Below, one piece after another: positions 41,295-50,697 of a DNA stretch of 64,000 nucleotides (the stretch's first letter is position 1; the number at the start of each line of letters is the position of its first letter). A program made the translations under genes and the position numbers. Source of the DNA: JAABSQ01 sp964573705 (GTDB taxonomy: Bacteria > Desulfobacterota > Desulfobacteria > Desulfobacterales > Desulfococcaceae); assembly GCA_964573705.1 (NCBI GenBank), contig CAZNLT010000009.1:1-64000 (forward strand). Direction: 5' to 3'. The notes under the pieces are model-generated. The model made no database searches and had not been told where the DNA came from. It worked only from the letters and a program-made list of their open reading frames with translations.

Positions 41295-42107
41295 ATGGTC
41301 GGTTTCGTCGGTGTCATCGCGCTTCTGACGGTGCTTTTTCTTTCGCTGTTGATCACCCGGTTGGCATCGGTGGCCCTGAAACTCACCGGACTGTCTTCGG
41401 AGGCAGCCCGTTTTCAGGCCCGATCCGCCTTCACCGGCACCGGGTTCACCACCGGTGAGACCGAAAAGGTGGTCAAGCATCCGGTCCGCAGAAGAATCAT
41501 CATGCTGTTGATGATCACCCGAAGCGCCGGACTGATCAGTATCATCATTTCTCTGATCCTTTCCTTCGCCACCGCGGGGGAGGAATCGGGCCGCATGGTT
41601 CGACTGCTGTGGATGGTCGGCGGCATCATTTGCCTGTGGCTGGTGGCCAATATCAAATTCGTGGACCGTGCCATGAGCGGGGTGATGGAATGGGCGCTGA
41701 AACGATGGACCGATCTGGACACCCGGGATTACACCGGCCTTCTCAATCTCCACGGCGAATACTCGGTACGGGAATTGAGAATACAAGAGGATGACTGGCT
41801 GGTCGGGAAAAAACTGAAGGATTGCAAACTGAACAAAGAGGGGATTACCGTGTTGGGAATTTACCGGGAAAACGGCAGCTATGTGGGCGCGCCCCGGGCC
41901 GATACCGAAATGTACACCGGTGACCTGTTGATCCTTTACGGCCGGGGAAAACGTCTACGGGAGCTTGACGAGCGCCGGGCCGACGCCAGGGGTGAAATGG
42001 CCCATGAAAGGGCCGTGAGTGAGCAGCGGGAGCATGAAGAAGAACAGGAACGTCAGGAACAGGCCCACAAAAAGAAAAAAGAGCGGGAAGAAAAAAGAAC
42101 AGGATAA
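41295..42107 (+). CDS. Membrane-anchored TrkA-C (RCK_C) domain protein
   Basis: The 270-residue protein has three hydrophobic helices (about 1-25, 69-90 and 99-118). They are followed by a soluble RCK_C-type domain (about 155-220; SVRELRIQEDDWLVGKKLKD, ITVLGIYRENGSYVGAP, GDLLILYGRG). The C-terminal 45 residues are highly charged (EHEEEQERQEQ). RCK_C domains bind nucleotides or other small ligands and gate potassium channels; here the partner channel is missing. It may be a ligand-binding regulator of a membrane process. An AAGGAGG site precedes the start. Confidence 0.78.
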   Translation: MVGFVGVIALLTVLFLSLLITRLASVALKLTGLSSEAARFQARSAFTGTGFTTGETEKVVKHPVRRRIIMLLMITRSAGLISIIISLILSFATAGEESGRMVRLLWMVGGIICLWLVANIKFVDRAMSGVMEWALKRWTDLDTRDYTGLLNLHGEYSVRELRIQEDDWLVGKKLKDCKLNKEGITVLGIYRENGSYVGAPRADTEMYTGDLLILYGRGKRLRELDERRADARGEMAHERAVSEQREHEEEQERQEQAHKKKKEREEKRTG

Positions 42108-42233
42108 GCGGGAGGAAGAATAAGCTTTTGGCATTTGACGCGTCAGCTTTTATGGTGTAAAGGAGACGAAAATTTCCCCAAACGTTTTTAACTGACGGTT
42201 TTATCCGCAGAGAGATTCAGAGGAGAAGTGACC

Positions 42234-42623
42234 ATGACCGCAGCCATGAACGAAATATTCACTCCGGAAACCATGGAACGTCTGTTTCCCAAAGAACGCT
42301 CCGATCAGTTCTTTGATGCGCTGTTCGGAGACGCCGACGAAGGGGCCTATGATATTCGGCTGGCCTATCGCAGCGCCGCCGAGGATGAGCTTCGTTTTGA
42401 ATTTCAACTCACCCAGCGGCCGGGGAAATGCCTGGCCTGCAATCTGACCTACGGGCTTCCCCAGGTGTTTGCCCGCCATCCCATCATCAATGTCGACGGG
42501 GTGGTCAAAAAGATTCAAAAAGAGATCGACCATCAGGCACAGTGCGCCGGTTGGCGGCTGGGTTCGACGCGGGAGGTTTCTAGAAATTTGCATGTAATCC
42601 CCCTTTTCATTTCTTTGTCCTGA
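42234..42623 (+). CDS. Small conserved protein of unknown function (about 129 residues)
   Basis: I do not recognise a named domain. It starts with FTPETMERLFPKERSDQFFDALFGDADEGAYDIRL and has RPGKCLACNLTYGLPQVFARHP, where two cysteines three residues apart (C-x2-C) may bind metal. Proteins of this kind seem widespread in sulfate-reducing deltaproteobacteria, but the function is unknown. The start at 42234 has GAGGAGAAG upstream. A perfect terminator hairpin follows at 42660. Confidence 0.75.
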   Translation: MTAAMNEIFTPETMERLFPKERSDQFFDALFGDADEGAYDIRLAYRSAAEDELRFEFQLTQRPGKCLACNLTYGLPQVFARHPIINVDGVVKKIQKEIDHQAQCAGWRLGSTREVSRNLHVIPLFISLS

Positions 42624-42659
42624 GGTCCTTTCCCCGGATTTACATTCTTGCATGCCCTG

Positions 42660-42687
42660 AAGGGCCGGACATCCGGCCCTTTCTTTT
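42660..42687 (+). terminator. Rho-independent terminator
   Basis: AAGGGCCGGA (42660-42669) and TCCGGCCCTT (42672-42681) form a 10-bp palindrome, allowing a GGGCCGG stem with an ACAT loop, followed by TTCTTTT. It lies 37 bases after the 42234-42623 gene and 23 bases beyond the 3' end of the convergent helicase gene, so it may serve both. Confidence 0.85.
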
Positions 42688-42709
42688 GGCGGGAACCGGA
42701 AAGTGATGG

Positions 42710-44353
42710 CTACCGGTCGGAGCCGGCCTCCTTTTTCTTTCCGGGGCCGGGTCGCGGCCGTTTTCTCGGTTTTCGCTTTCGCGGTTTCGTGGGGCGGTCA
42801 CCGGAAGAAGCCTCCTTGGGAGGCGGCGGAAGCTTCAGCCAGTCCTCTTCCGGATGGATGCAGGAAATCTTGTGCCCGAGGAACTCCTCGATGGCCGGGA
42901 TGTAGAAGGAATCGGTCTCGTCGGCAAAGCTGATGGATACCCCGGTGGCCCCGGCCCGGCCGGTGCGGCCGATTCGGTGGACATAGTTTTCAGGGTCCTG
43001 GGGCAGGGTATAGTTGATGACATGGCTGACCCCTTCGATATGAAGCCCCCGGCCCGCCACGTCGGTGGCCACCATCACCCGGATGTTTCCCGATCGAATA
43101 TTTTCGAAGATTCTCAGGCGCTTCTTCTGCGGCACATCCCCGGAGATGACCGAACACTTGATCCCGTATTTGCTGAGAAGATCACCGATTCGCTGGGTTT
43201 CATCCCGTCGGTTGCAGAAGATGATCACCCGCTCCAGGTTCTGCCGCTGAATGATATTGTACAGCAGGGCTTTTTTTTCGCCGGCGGTGACCAGGTAGAT
43301 GACCTGCTCGACCGTATCCACCTCGATCTGTTCCGGTTCGATCTCCACCTCCACCGGGTCGGTCATCCACTGGGAGGCGGCCCGCTCTACATCCCCGATC
43401 ATGGTGGCGCTGAACATCAATGTCTGGCGCCGGTCCTTATGGGGCGTCTGCCGGACGATGCGGCGAATCTGGGGCATGAATCCCATATCCACCAGGCGGT
43501 CGGCCTCGTCGATCACCAGGATTTCGATTTTGCCGAGATTCACATCCCCATGTTCGGAAAAATCGATCAGCCGGCCGGGGGTGGCCACCACGATATCCAC
43601 CACCCGGTCGGTGAGCTGCCGGCGCTGCTTCTGGTAGTCCATGCCCCCGAAGACATTGGCGATATGGCAGGGAAAATATTTGGAGAGCATCTTGGCTTCG
43701 TCCGAGATCTGCACCACCAGCTCCCGAGTTGGGGCGAGAATCAGGACCCGGGGCGTTCCCGGGGGCCGCTCGCCCTGAATCGGGTTTCGAATCATATGGG
43801 TCAGAATGGAAATCAGGAAGGCGGCGGTTTTTCCGGTGCCGGTCTGGGCCTGACCGGATGCGTCGCGGCCCGCCAGGGTGGGCGGAAGGATTTCCGTCTG
43901 AATCGGCGTCGGATACCGGTAGTTCAGGTCCGCGACGGCGTGCATCACCTCTGAGGGAAGATCGAAGTCGTGGAACCGCTGTTTTCCTTCCTCGGGGTCC
44001 ACATCGAACATTGAAATATCCCAAGACTCATGGGCCTGAACCCGGTCCGGGGCAGGCGCCGGCTGAGAGGGAGACCCGGTGTTTTCGGGTTTTCGGCGCC
44101 TTCGGGAGCGCTTTCGTTTTTCCGGCCCGGTCGATGCCCGGCCCTCGGTTTTTGAATCGGAAGCGCTTTTCCGACCCTTTTTTCGGGATTCGGCCTGCAG
44201 CGATGTGTCGCGTCCGGTGTCGGCTCGTTCCGCAGAAGGGGTTTTCGCTCCGGGTTCTTGGGGCCGGGATTCTTCAGACCGGGTTTCAGATTTTGCGGTC
44301 TGGGTGAGTCCTTTGAATTTGTTTCGAATAGTGTTGATTAATGATTTCACCAT
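42710..44353 (-). CDS. DEAD-box ATP-dependent RNA helicase
   Basis: The 547-residue protein has a basic, low-complexity N-terminal extension (about 1-105), two RecA-like helicase domains (about 115-475) and a basic proline/arginine-rich tail. The motifs read in order: Q motif (YPTPIQ), motif I (AQTGTGKT), motif Ia (PTREL), motif II DEAD (IDEADR), motif III (SAT), and motif VI (HRIGRTGRAG). It belongs to the RhlB/RhlE type that remodels RNA in ribosome assembly or the degradosome. The basic tails probably help bind RNA. Confidence 0.94.
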   Translation of the reverse strand: MVKSLINTIRNKFKGLTQTAKSETRSEESRPQEPGAKTPSAERADTGRDTSLQAESRKKGRKSASDSKTEGRASTGPEKRKRSRRRRKPENTGSPSQPAPAPDRVQAHESWDISMFDVDPEEGKQRFHDFDLPSEVMHAVADLNYRYPTPIQTEILPPTLAGRDASGQAQTGTGKTAAFLISILTHMIRNPIQGERPPGTPRVLILAPTRELVVQISDEAKMLSKYFPCHIANVFGGMDYQKQRRQLTDRVVDIVVATPGRLIDFSEHGDVNLGKIEILVIDEADRLVDMGFMPQIRRIVRQTPHKDRRQTLMFSATMIGDVERAASQWMTDPVEVEIEPEQIEVDTVEQVIYLVTAGEKKALLYNIIQRQNLERVIIFCNRRDETQRIGDLLSKYGIKCSVISGDVPQKKRLRIFENIRSGNIRVMVATDVAGRGLHIEGVSHVINYTLPQDPENYVHRIGRTGRAGATGVSISFADETDSFYIPAIEEFLGHKISCIHPEEDWLKLPPPPKEASSGDRPTKPRKRKPRKRPRPGPGKKKEAGSDR

Positions 44354-44387
44354 TGGGTGTTGAAATTCTCTCCTTCCATAAGAATGC

Positions 44388-45206
44388 TTATCTGCTGACG
44401 GTGTCCGTCAGGTGTTTGACCGCGCGCATGTATTCGGAAAAACCGACATGCATCAGGTCGTTGTGGTTGGCGCCGGAAATTTTCAGAAGGGTTTTGTCGG
44501 AGGCGCCGGCGGCGTTATACAGGGCCTCCCCCTCGGAAAAAGGGATAATATGATCGTTTTGAGCATGAATAATCAAGGTGGGGCCCCTGAATGCGGCGAT
44601 TTTGTCCACATTTCGGAACCCGTCTTTTTCCTCGAATCCGATGGCGCGAATATCGATGCCCAAGAGTTCCAGGAGGGGGGCGGCGCGGGCGAACCCGCTT
44701 TCCACGATCAGTCCGTCTACCGCATCCGGGTAGTGGTACACCAGTTCCAGAACCGACGCGCTTCCCAGAGACCGGCCCATCAGAATCAGCGGGCCGGTAA
44801 ACCCTTCTGAGCGGAGCCGACCGCGGGTAAAATCGAGGATCACATGGCTGTCTCGCATCATGGCGGTGACGGTGGGAATCCCGTCGGATCGGCCGTAGCC
44901 CCGGTAATCCACCGGCAGGAAATTGATCCCCAGTCGGTTATAGACAGGTCCCAGGCCATCGTAGTCAGAGACGATCTCTCCGTTTCCGTGAAAGAAGAGG
45001 ATGTTGGGGGCGGAAGCATCCGCCGTGTGAAAGCGCCCGCCCACCCGGATATTTTCTTCCACCGGGATCAATATATCCTTCCCGGGGCCGGTGTTCAACC
45101 CGCCGCCCGTTTCCGTCCGGGGATGAAATAAAAAATGGATCACTTCCGGGCGATCCAGGACCGAATACTTTATTTGGGATAAATCAATCATTGGAAAATC
45201 CATCAT
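44388..45206 (-). CDS. Alpha/beta hydrolase (BEM46-like)
   Basis: The 272-residue protein has the serine hydrolase fold. The oxyanion region is ILFFHGNGE, and the nucleophile serine is in LMGRSLGSAS (G-x-S-x-G). An aspartate is expected near IHAQNDHIIPF, with a histidine in SGANHNDL. It is related to BEM46/YchK-type esterases of unknown substrate. The start is uncertain (45206 or 45191). It lies 34 bases upstream of the helicase and probably shares its transcript. Confidence 0.82.
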   Translation of the reverse strand: MMDFPMIDLSQIKYSVLDRPEVIHFLFHPRTETGGGLNTGPGKDILIPVEENIRVGGRFHTADASAPNILFFHGNGEIVSDYDGLGPVYNRLGINFLPVDYRGYGRSDGIPTVTAMMRDSHVILDFTRGRLRSEGFTGPLILMGRSLGSASVLELVYHYPDAVDGLIVESGFARAAPLLELLGIDIRAIGFEEKDGFRNVDKIAAFRGPTLIIHAQNDHIIPFSEGEALYNAAGASDKTLLKISGANHNDLMHVGFSEYMRAVKHLTDTVSR

Positions 45207-45331
45207 GAACGGTTAAGGATATCGATTGAATATCATTTCCTTACTGAAATATCAACCGATACCGCCGATCCCGAAATGAGGGAAACCGGAGCGGGTGAAG
45301 GGAGTGGAAAGGCCGGCAGAAAAGGAACGGG

Positions 45332-46054
45332 TCAGTTGACCACCACCAGATCATTCAGGTCGAGTTGTGCGGAAGCCGTCGATCCTTGACGGGCGGGCCT
45401 TCCGGCGGAAACAAAATGCTTTCGAAAATACCGCCGGTTGAGGTCGCTGATGGTCACCCCCCGGGACTGGCTGGCATGGACAAAACGATTGTTTTTCAGA
45501 TAGATGCCCATGTGAGAAACCGGCTTTCTTTTAATCTGGAAAAAAACGATATCGCCCTCCCGCAAATCCTCCTGAGCCACCGGAACCAGATCGTATTTGT
45601 AAATGAACACGGAGGTCCGGTTCAGGGAAACGCCGTACACATCTTCATAGATCTGTTTGACCAGACAGGAACAGTCGATACCCAACTGCGAGCATCCCCC
45701 CCACTGGTAAGGAGTTCCCATCCATTGTTCAATCGCCTTCAGCAGCTCCTTGTTTTCCGAGCCGTCGAGCAGAAGACCCAGTCTTTTGGAGTATTCGGAA
45801 TAAAACAACAGGTCGGGATCAGCCGGGGGAGGGGGCGGTTTCTTTTGTTCTTTCGGGGTCGGTTCGGTTTCCTTTCGGAGATTCGGCGAAAGGATCGGTC
45901 TTTTTTCCGTTACAGACAGGGAGGGGTTTTCAGATCGGAGGTGAACCCGCAGGGCGGGATTAGGCGAAAGATTTCCGGCACAGGCGCATAAAAAGAGCAT
46001 CAGCAGACCGCTGAAAACCATGGTTGAATATGATTTTGATCTATTTGTCGGCAT
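45332..46054 (-). CDS. NlpC/P60-family lipoprotein hydrolase
   Basis: The 240-residue protein is a lipoprotein with a lipobox (LFLCACAG) near residue 23, a proline/lysine-rich linker (about 55-80), and an NlpC/P60 domain. The catalytic cysteine lies in GIDCSCLVKQ, the catalytic histidine in VSHMGIYL, and a third polar residue near FVHAS. It cleaves peptidoglycan peptide bridges in the cell envelope. No partner is beside it. Confidence 0.9.
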   Translation of the reverse strand: MPTNRSKSYSTMVFSGLLMLFLCACAGNLSPNPALRVHLRSENPSLSVTEKRPILSPNLRKETEPTPKEQKKPPPPPADPDLLFYSEYSKRLGLLLDGSENKELLKAIEQWMGTPYQWGGCSQLGIDCSCLVKQIYEDVYGVSLNRTSVFIYKYDLVPVAQEDLREGDIVFFQIKRKPVSHMGIYLKNNRFVHASQSRGVTISDLNRRYFRKHFVSAGRPARQGSTASAQLDLNDLVVVN

Positions 46055-46287
46055 GACCCTCTCCCTGATAATTTGGTGAACGCATCCCCTGAAGCATCGA
46101 AAGGCCGTTTTTATAACCGAAGTTATGACGGTTTATTAATTTATTTCAAGTACTTAGGTTTTCCTATAAAAAACAGGGAGGATCAATGGGGCTCGGAGGG
46201 TAATCAGAGGTAGGGATGCGCTACCTGTAAGGATGGTGAAAACAGGGCCGACGGTGTCGGAAAAAGCTCATGGCGGGTGCGAACCGC

Positions 46288-46686
46288 TCAGGAGGGAAAC
46301 TCCATGAACAGATCGCTGTCTTGTCCGTCGACCTCCGGTTTGTTTTCCTTCCAGTTGAAGATTCGGCATTTTTCGGCTGCCTCGGAGGGGTTGGCGCAGC
46401 CGATATAGGGCATGGCGGGATCGCCGATGATCGACTTGTAGTGGGTCATCACCGGCTGTTGTCGAGGAATATCATCCAATTCAAGCACCTGGACCAGAAA
46501 GATTCGGCACTCTCCTTCGAACAGGCTGCTGGATTCTCGAAACCCTTGAATTCGGCTTTCAAAGCGGTCGAGGGCCTCCCTGCGGGAGTCGGCCTGAATC
46601 ACCAGATGGAATTCTCCGTGCCGTCGTTCTTCTTCATTTTCTTCCTGCTGACTGGTGGTATGCAAAAAATTTCCGATATAGACCAT
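46288..46686 (-). CDS. Small conserved protein of unknown function (132 residues)
   Basis: I do not recognise a named family. The 132-residue protein starts MVYIGNFLHTTSQQEENEEERRHGEFHLVIQADSR... in the sense of a small alpha/beta fold (FHLVIQA, FLVQVLEL) with an acidic insertion. The end contains PAMPYIGCANPSEAAEKC with two cysteines. It may be a small regulatory or binding protein. A clean AGGAG site precedes ATG 46686; the longer open frame upstream lacks one. It is upstream of and on the same strand as the NlpC/P60 gene, but 233 bases away. Confidence 0.65.
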   Translation of the reverse strand: MVYIGNFLHTTSQQEENEEERRHGEFHLVIQADSRREALDRFESRIQGFRESSSLFEGECRIFLVQVLELDDIPRQQPVMTHYKSIIGDPAMPYIGCANPSEAAEKCRIFNWKENKPEVDGQDSDLFMEFPS

Positions 46687-46808
46687 ACCGATTCTCCTGA
46701 TGTGAAAAGGTTTGCAAAGCGGGTTCGAAGAACTTCCCTTCGGCTTTCTGCATATCAGCACCGGTGCGGTCAGTCAAAAAGAATTTGAGGACCACCCGGT
46801 CGGTGTTT

Positions 46809-47705
46809 TTAACCTCTCGGATGATGCCGGCTGTGCATTTCCTTTAAACGGCTTCTCGCCAGATGGGTGTAAATCTGAGTCGTGGAGATGTCGGCATGAC
46901 CCAGCATGAGTTGAATGGCGCGCAGATCCGCGCCGCCTTCCAGAAGATGGCTGGCAAAGGCGTGGCGCAGGCTGTGGGGGGTGATCGTTTTCCGGATTCC
47001 GGATTGATCGACGTATCCTTTCAGGATCTTCCAGAATCCCTGACGGGTCATCGGTTTTCCGGCCCGGGCCGCGAACAGGTAGGGGCTGTTCTTGCCTTTC
47101 AGGATTTTGGGCCGGGCGGTCTGAAGGTAAAAGAGGAGTTTCTCCCGTGCATGAATTCCGATGGGGACGAGCCGTTCACTGGAACCTTTTCCCCGGACTT
47201 TGACGAAATTGGCATCCAGATTGACATCCTGAATCCTGAGATGGATCAGCTCGGATACCCGCAGCCCGGCGGCATAGAGGGTTTCCAGCATAGCCGCGTT
47301 TCGAACCCCGGTGGGTTTGCCGGTGTCGGGCATGCTCAACAGGCGGCGGACCTCCTCCACCGTAAGAATGTCGGGCAACTTGAGCCCGGTTTTCGGCAGA
47401 TCAATGGGCGCTGAAGGATCCCGCTGCAGAATGTTTTCCCGCACCAGAAATCGGTAAAAGCCCCGAAGGGTCACCAGGTGCCGTGCCCGGGAGCGTTTAT
47501 CCATTTGTTCATCTTTCAGATCCTTTAGGTGCTCCAGAATGTGGGCGGTATCGGCTTCCGAGGGCTGGCGAATTCCGATCTCCCTGAGAAAACCGAGGTA
47601 CCGGTTCAGGTCTTCTCCGTAAGCCTCAAGGGTCGCCTTCGAAAGCCCTTTTTCCACCAACAGGTATGTGAAATACTGATCCGCGAGTTGATCCCAGGTC
47701 GTCAT
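46809..47705 (-). CDS. xerD: Site-specific tyrosine recombinase XerD
   Basis: The 298-residue protein has a SAM-like N-terminal DNA-binding domain and the catalytic tyrosine recombinase domain. It shows AGLRVSELIHL (catalytic Arg), VRGKGSSERLVPIG (Lys), HSLRHAFASHLL (H-x-x-R), LGHADISTTQIYTH (His and the nucleophile Tyr). With XerC (54789) it resolves chromosome dimers at dif. The two Xer genes in one window are the normal chromosomal pair and not signs of a mobile element. It has a strong promoter at 47761-47790. Confidence 0.95.
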   Translation of the reverse strand: MTTWDQLADQYFTYLLVEKGLSKATLEAYGEDLNRYLGFLREIGIRQPSEADTAHILEHLKDLKDEQMDKRSRARHLVTLRGFYRFLVRENILQRDPSAPIDLPKTGLKLPDILTVEEVRRLLSMPDTGKPTGVRNAAMLETLYAAGLRVSELIHLRIQDVNLDANFVKVRGKGSSERLVPIGIHAREKLLFYLQTARPKILKGKNSPYLFAARAGKPMTRQGFWKILKGYVDQSGIRKTITPHSLRHAFASHLLEGGADLRAIQLMLGHADISTTQIYTHLARSRLKEMHSRHHPRG

Positions 47706-47760
47706 CTATTTGGTTTCTCCGATGCAGGTGTTTTTATGCTTAAGCCGTTTAATTTCCTTC

Positions 47761-47812
47761 ATTATACCGAGTTTTTTCGGTCATTGACAAGGGCGGTTTT
47801 TTTAATTATCAT
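47761..47812. promoter_or_regulatory. Overlapping divergent sigma-70 promoters for xerD and galE
   Basis: Rightward, TTGACA (47784-47789) and TATCAT (47807-47812) are 17 bases apart, ahead of galE. Leftward, TTGTCA (47790-47785) and TATAAT (47766-47761) are 18 bases apart, ahead of xerD. The two -35 boxes overlap almost completely, so one polymerase blocks the other. Confidence 0.65.
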
Positions 47813-47932
47813 CGTGCTTAGATAGATTGATCTCAAAGATTTTTTCTAAAGCACCGGTTCTTTTTGGCCCGAAATTTTCTTTTTCGACCTTTTTTCCACC
47901 CGGGCGAACGCCCTTCGGTTGTCGAGGAATAG

Positions 47933-48925
47933 ATGAACAAATACATTCTGGTCGTCGGCGGTGCGGGGTATATCGGGGCGCATATGTGCAAGTATCTCGC
48001 CGCCCAAGGGTATATGCCGCTGGTTCTGGACAATCTGGTATACGGTCACCGTGAGGCGGTTCAGTGGGGTCCGCTGATCGAAGAATCGATCGAAGACACC
48101 CGGCTGCTGGATGAGGTCTTTTCCAAACACGATATTTCAGGGGTCATGCATTTTGCGGCCTATGCCTACGTGGGCGAATCCGTGGAAGACCCGGCCAAGT
48201 ATTACCGGAACAATGTGGCGGCGACCCTGAATCTGCTGGAAGCCATGGTTCGACACCGGGTCGATTGTTTTATCTTTTCTTCATCCTGCGCCACCTACGG
48301 GGAACCGGTCCGGATTCCCATGGCCGAGGATCATCCCCAATTTCCGATCAACCCCTACGGACGAACCAAGCTCATGGTGGAGCAGGTGCTGGATGATTTC
48401 GAACAGGCCTACGGGCTTCGTTCCGTTTGTCTGCGCTATTTCAATGCGGCGGGGGCCGATCCCGAGGGACGATTGGGCGAAGATCACAGTCCGGAAACCC
48501 ACCTCATTCCACTGGTGCTTCAAACCGCCCTCGGGCAGCGTAAAGAGATTCACATTTTCGGGGACGACTACGATACCCCGGACGGCACCTGTATTCGGGA
48601 TTACATCCATGTGGAAGATCTGGCCCAGGCCCATCTCACCGCAATGGTACGGTTACTGGACGGCGCCCCCGGAGACAAATTCAATCTCGGCAACGGAGAA
48701 GGATATTCGGTAAAGGCGGTAATCGACACCGCCCGCCGGATCACCGGCAAACCGATTCCGGCCCGAATCGATCCGAGAAGGCCCGGAGATCCGCCGTCTC
48801 TGATCGGTTCCAGCGAAAAAGCGATGCGGGATCTGGAATGGACACCCGCGTACCCGGATCTCGACACCATCATCGAAACCGCCTGGCGGTGGCATCGGCG
48901 CCATCCTCAGGGGTTTGGAAGGTAA
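47933..48925 (+). CDS. galE: UDP-glucose 4-epimerase
   Basis: GalE interconverts UDP-glucose and UDP-galactose, giving building blocks for LPS and exopolysaccharide. The 330-residue short-chain dehydrogenase has the NAD motif VVGGAGYIGAH, the catalytic SSSCATYG and YGRTK pair, and the GalE signatures HFAAYAYVGESVEDP and DYIHVEDLAQAH. The length is typical. It starts at ATG 47933 with GTCGAGGA upstream and follows a strong predicted promoter at 47784. Confidence 0.95.
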   Translation: MNKYILVVGGAGYIGAHMCKYLAAQGYMPLVLDNLVYGHREAVQWGPLIEESIEDTRLLDEVFSKHDISGVMHFAAYAYVGESVEDPAKYYRNNVAATLNLLEAMVRHRVDCFIFSSSCATYGEPVRIPMAEDHPQFPINPYGRTKLMVEQVLDDFEQAYGLRSVCLRYFNAAGADPEGRLGEDHSPETHLIPLVLQTALGQRKEIHIFGDDYDTPDGTCIRDYIHVEDLAQAHLTAMVRLLDGAPGDKFNLGNGEGYSVKAVIDTARRITGKPIPARIDPRRPGDPPSLIGSSEKAMRDLEWTPAYPDLDTIIETAWRWHRRHPQGFGR

Positions 48926-49005
48926 AAACTCCTGTTTTTCAGAATGAAACGATGACAGAATAGACATGCGGATTGAAATTTCATTTTCAACGAAAGGACG
49001 GTATA

Positions 49006-49491
49006 ATGAAGAAGATGAGGCGAAGCGGCAAATGGCGAATGGTTGCGGGGTTGTTCTTCTCCCTGGTGTTGCTGGCCGGATTTTCAGGCTGCAGCGGGTT
49101 GAGAGGCGGTTCGAGCGGATACGACGCACAGGGTGTTGCGGCCGACATGGGCAGCCCGCTCTATTACGGTTTCAATGACGTGCTGATTCCGCCGGAATTG
49201 AGGGCGGATCAGAAGAATTCCTATATTGTTCAATCCCATGGTTTTTCCGCCGGGATTTTATCCTTCAAAGGCCGGGTGGACCGGGGATCCCTGGTCGCCT
49301 TTTTTCGGGATAATATGCGTAAAGACAACTGGAAGCCCACCGGCTCTTTCATCTCCTCGAGAACCATTCTTTTGTATGAAAAGCAGAACCGCTGGTGCGT
49401 AATCTACATCACCGAGGGCGATTTCTACACCAATGTGGAGGTCGGGGTTATTCCCCGGATCGATGAAGGCAGTGGACAACTGATTCGATAA
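49006..49491 (+). CDS. Small lipoprotein of unknown function
   Basis: The 161-residue protein is exported: a hydrophobic N-terminus and lipobox (LLAGFSGC) put its mature end on a lipid anchor. The mature part has a small beta-rich fold (YIVQSHGFSAGILSFKG, TILLYEKQNRWCVIYITEG). I do not recognise the family. It directly precedes coaBC without a gap, so the two are cotranscribed; no functional link is known. A GAAAGGACGG site precedes ATG 49006. Confidence 0.75.
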   Translation: MKKMRRSGKWRMVAGLFFSLVLLAGFSGCSGLRGGSSGYDAQGVAADMGSPLYYGFNDVLIPPELRADQKNSYIVQSHGFSAGILSFKGRVDRGSLVAFFRDNMRKDNWKPTGSFISSRTILLYEKQNRWCVIYITEGDFYTNVEVGVIPRIDEGSGQLIR

Positions 49492-50697
49492 ATGACCGGC
49501 CGTCTTCAGGATAAACAGCTCATCCTCGGGGTGTGCGGCGGGATTGCCGCCTATAAAAGCGTCGAGCTGCTTCGGCTGATGAGCAAGCAGGGGGCCCGGG
49601 TGCGGGTGGTCATGACCCGCCATGCCGGTGAATTCGTGGCGCCGCTCACCTTTGAGGCGCTCTCCGGAGAACCGGTCTGCATCGACCTTTTCGATCGCAC
49701 CGACCGGGACGCCTCCATTCGACACATCGACTGGGCGCAGGAGGCCGACGCCGCGGTGATCGCGCCGGCCACCGCCAATCTGGTCGCCAAGCTGGCCAAC
49801 GGAATGGCCGATGATGCCCTATCTACTTTTCTGTTGGCCATGATCTGTCCGGTGCTGGTCTGTCCCTCCATGAACACCCATATGTACCAGCACCCCTCGG
49901 TTCAGCGGAACCTGGACCGGTTGAAAACGGATGGCCACATGGTCCTGGAGCCGGGCGCCGGGCAGCTGGCCTGCGGCACGGTGGGGCCGGGCAGACTGCC
50001 GGAGCCGGAACAGATTCTGGATCGGCTTATCGCCCGCCTTACCCCCAAGGACCTGGCCGGCAAACGGGTGCTGGTGACCGCCGGGCCGACCCGGGAGTTT
50101 ATCGACCCGGTCCGGTTCATCTCCAATCCGTCATCGGGAAAGATGGGGTTTGCCGTGGCGACCGCCGCCGAACACCGGGGCGCCGAAGTCACGCTGGTGG
50201 CGGGTCCGAGCCATCTCTACGATCCGACCAATATTCAAACGATTCGGGTGGTTTCGGCCCGGGAGATGGCCGAAGCGGTCTTCGACCATTTCGAGGCGGC
50301 GGACATCATCATCAAAACCGCGGCCGTATCCGATTACAGCCCCCGGGAGACCGCCGATCACAAGATCAAGAAGGGGGCCGAGGAGATGGACCTGGTGCTT
50401 CAAAAAAATATCGACATCCTGCGGACCCTCGGGGGCCGAAAGCGCCCGGATCAATTCCTCGCCGGATTTGCGGCGGAAACCCGGGACCTTCGGGAAAACG
50501 CCTGTAAAAAACTGGTTGAAAAGAACCTGGACATGATCGTCGGCAATCTGGTGGGAAATCCCGATTCCGGATTTTCCGCCGATACCAACCGTGTGACCCT
50601 CTTTTTTCCGAATCGGGAAAAGGAGCCCCTGGAGATCATGGACAAAGCCGCGGTGGCCCATCGCATTCTCGACCGGATCATGGAGCGACTATCGTGA
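49492..50697 (+). CDS. coaBC: Bifunctional CoaBC (phosphopantothenoylcysteine synthetase/decarboxylase)
   Basis: CoaBC makes 4'-phosphopantetheine from phosphopantothenate and cysteine in CoA synthesis. The 401-residue protein has an N-terminal flavin-dependent decarboxylase domain (GGIAAYKSVELLR, MNTHMYQHPSVQRN and the active-site cysteine in ACGTVGPGRL) and a C-terminal CoaB synthetase domain (VLVTAGPTREFIDPVRFISN, KKNIDILRTLGG). The ATG at 49492 begins immediately after the upstream stop. Its end overlaps the UDG gene by 4 bases. Confidence 0.95.
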   Translation: MTGRLQDKQLILGVCGGIAAYKSVELLRLMSKQGARVRVVMTRHAGEFVAPLTFEALSGEPVCIDLFDRTDRDASIRHIDWAQEADAAVIAPATANLVAKLANGMADDALSTFLLAMICPVLVCPSMNTHMYQHPSVQRNLDRLKTDGHMVLEPGAGQLACGTVGPGRLPEPEQILDRLIARLTPKDLAGKRVLVTAGPTREFIDPVRFISNPSSGKMGFAVATAAEHRGAEVTLVAGPSHLYDPTNIQTIRVVSAREMAEAVFDHFEAADIIIKTAAVSDYSPRETADHKIKKGAEEMDLVLQKNIDILRTLGGRKRPDQFLAGFAAETRDLRENACKKLVEKNLDMIVGNLVGNPDSGFSADTNRVTLFFPNREKEPLEIMDKAAVAHRILDRIMERLS

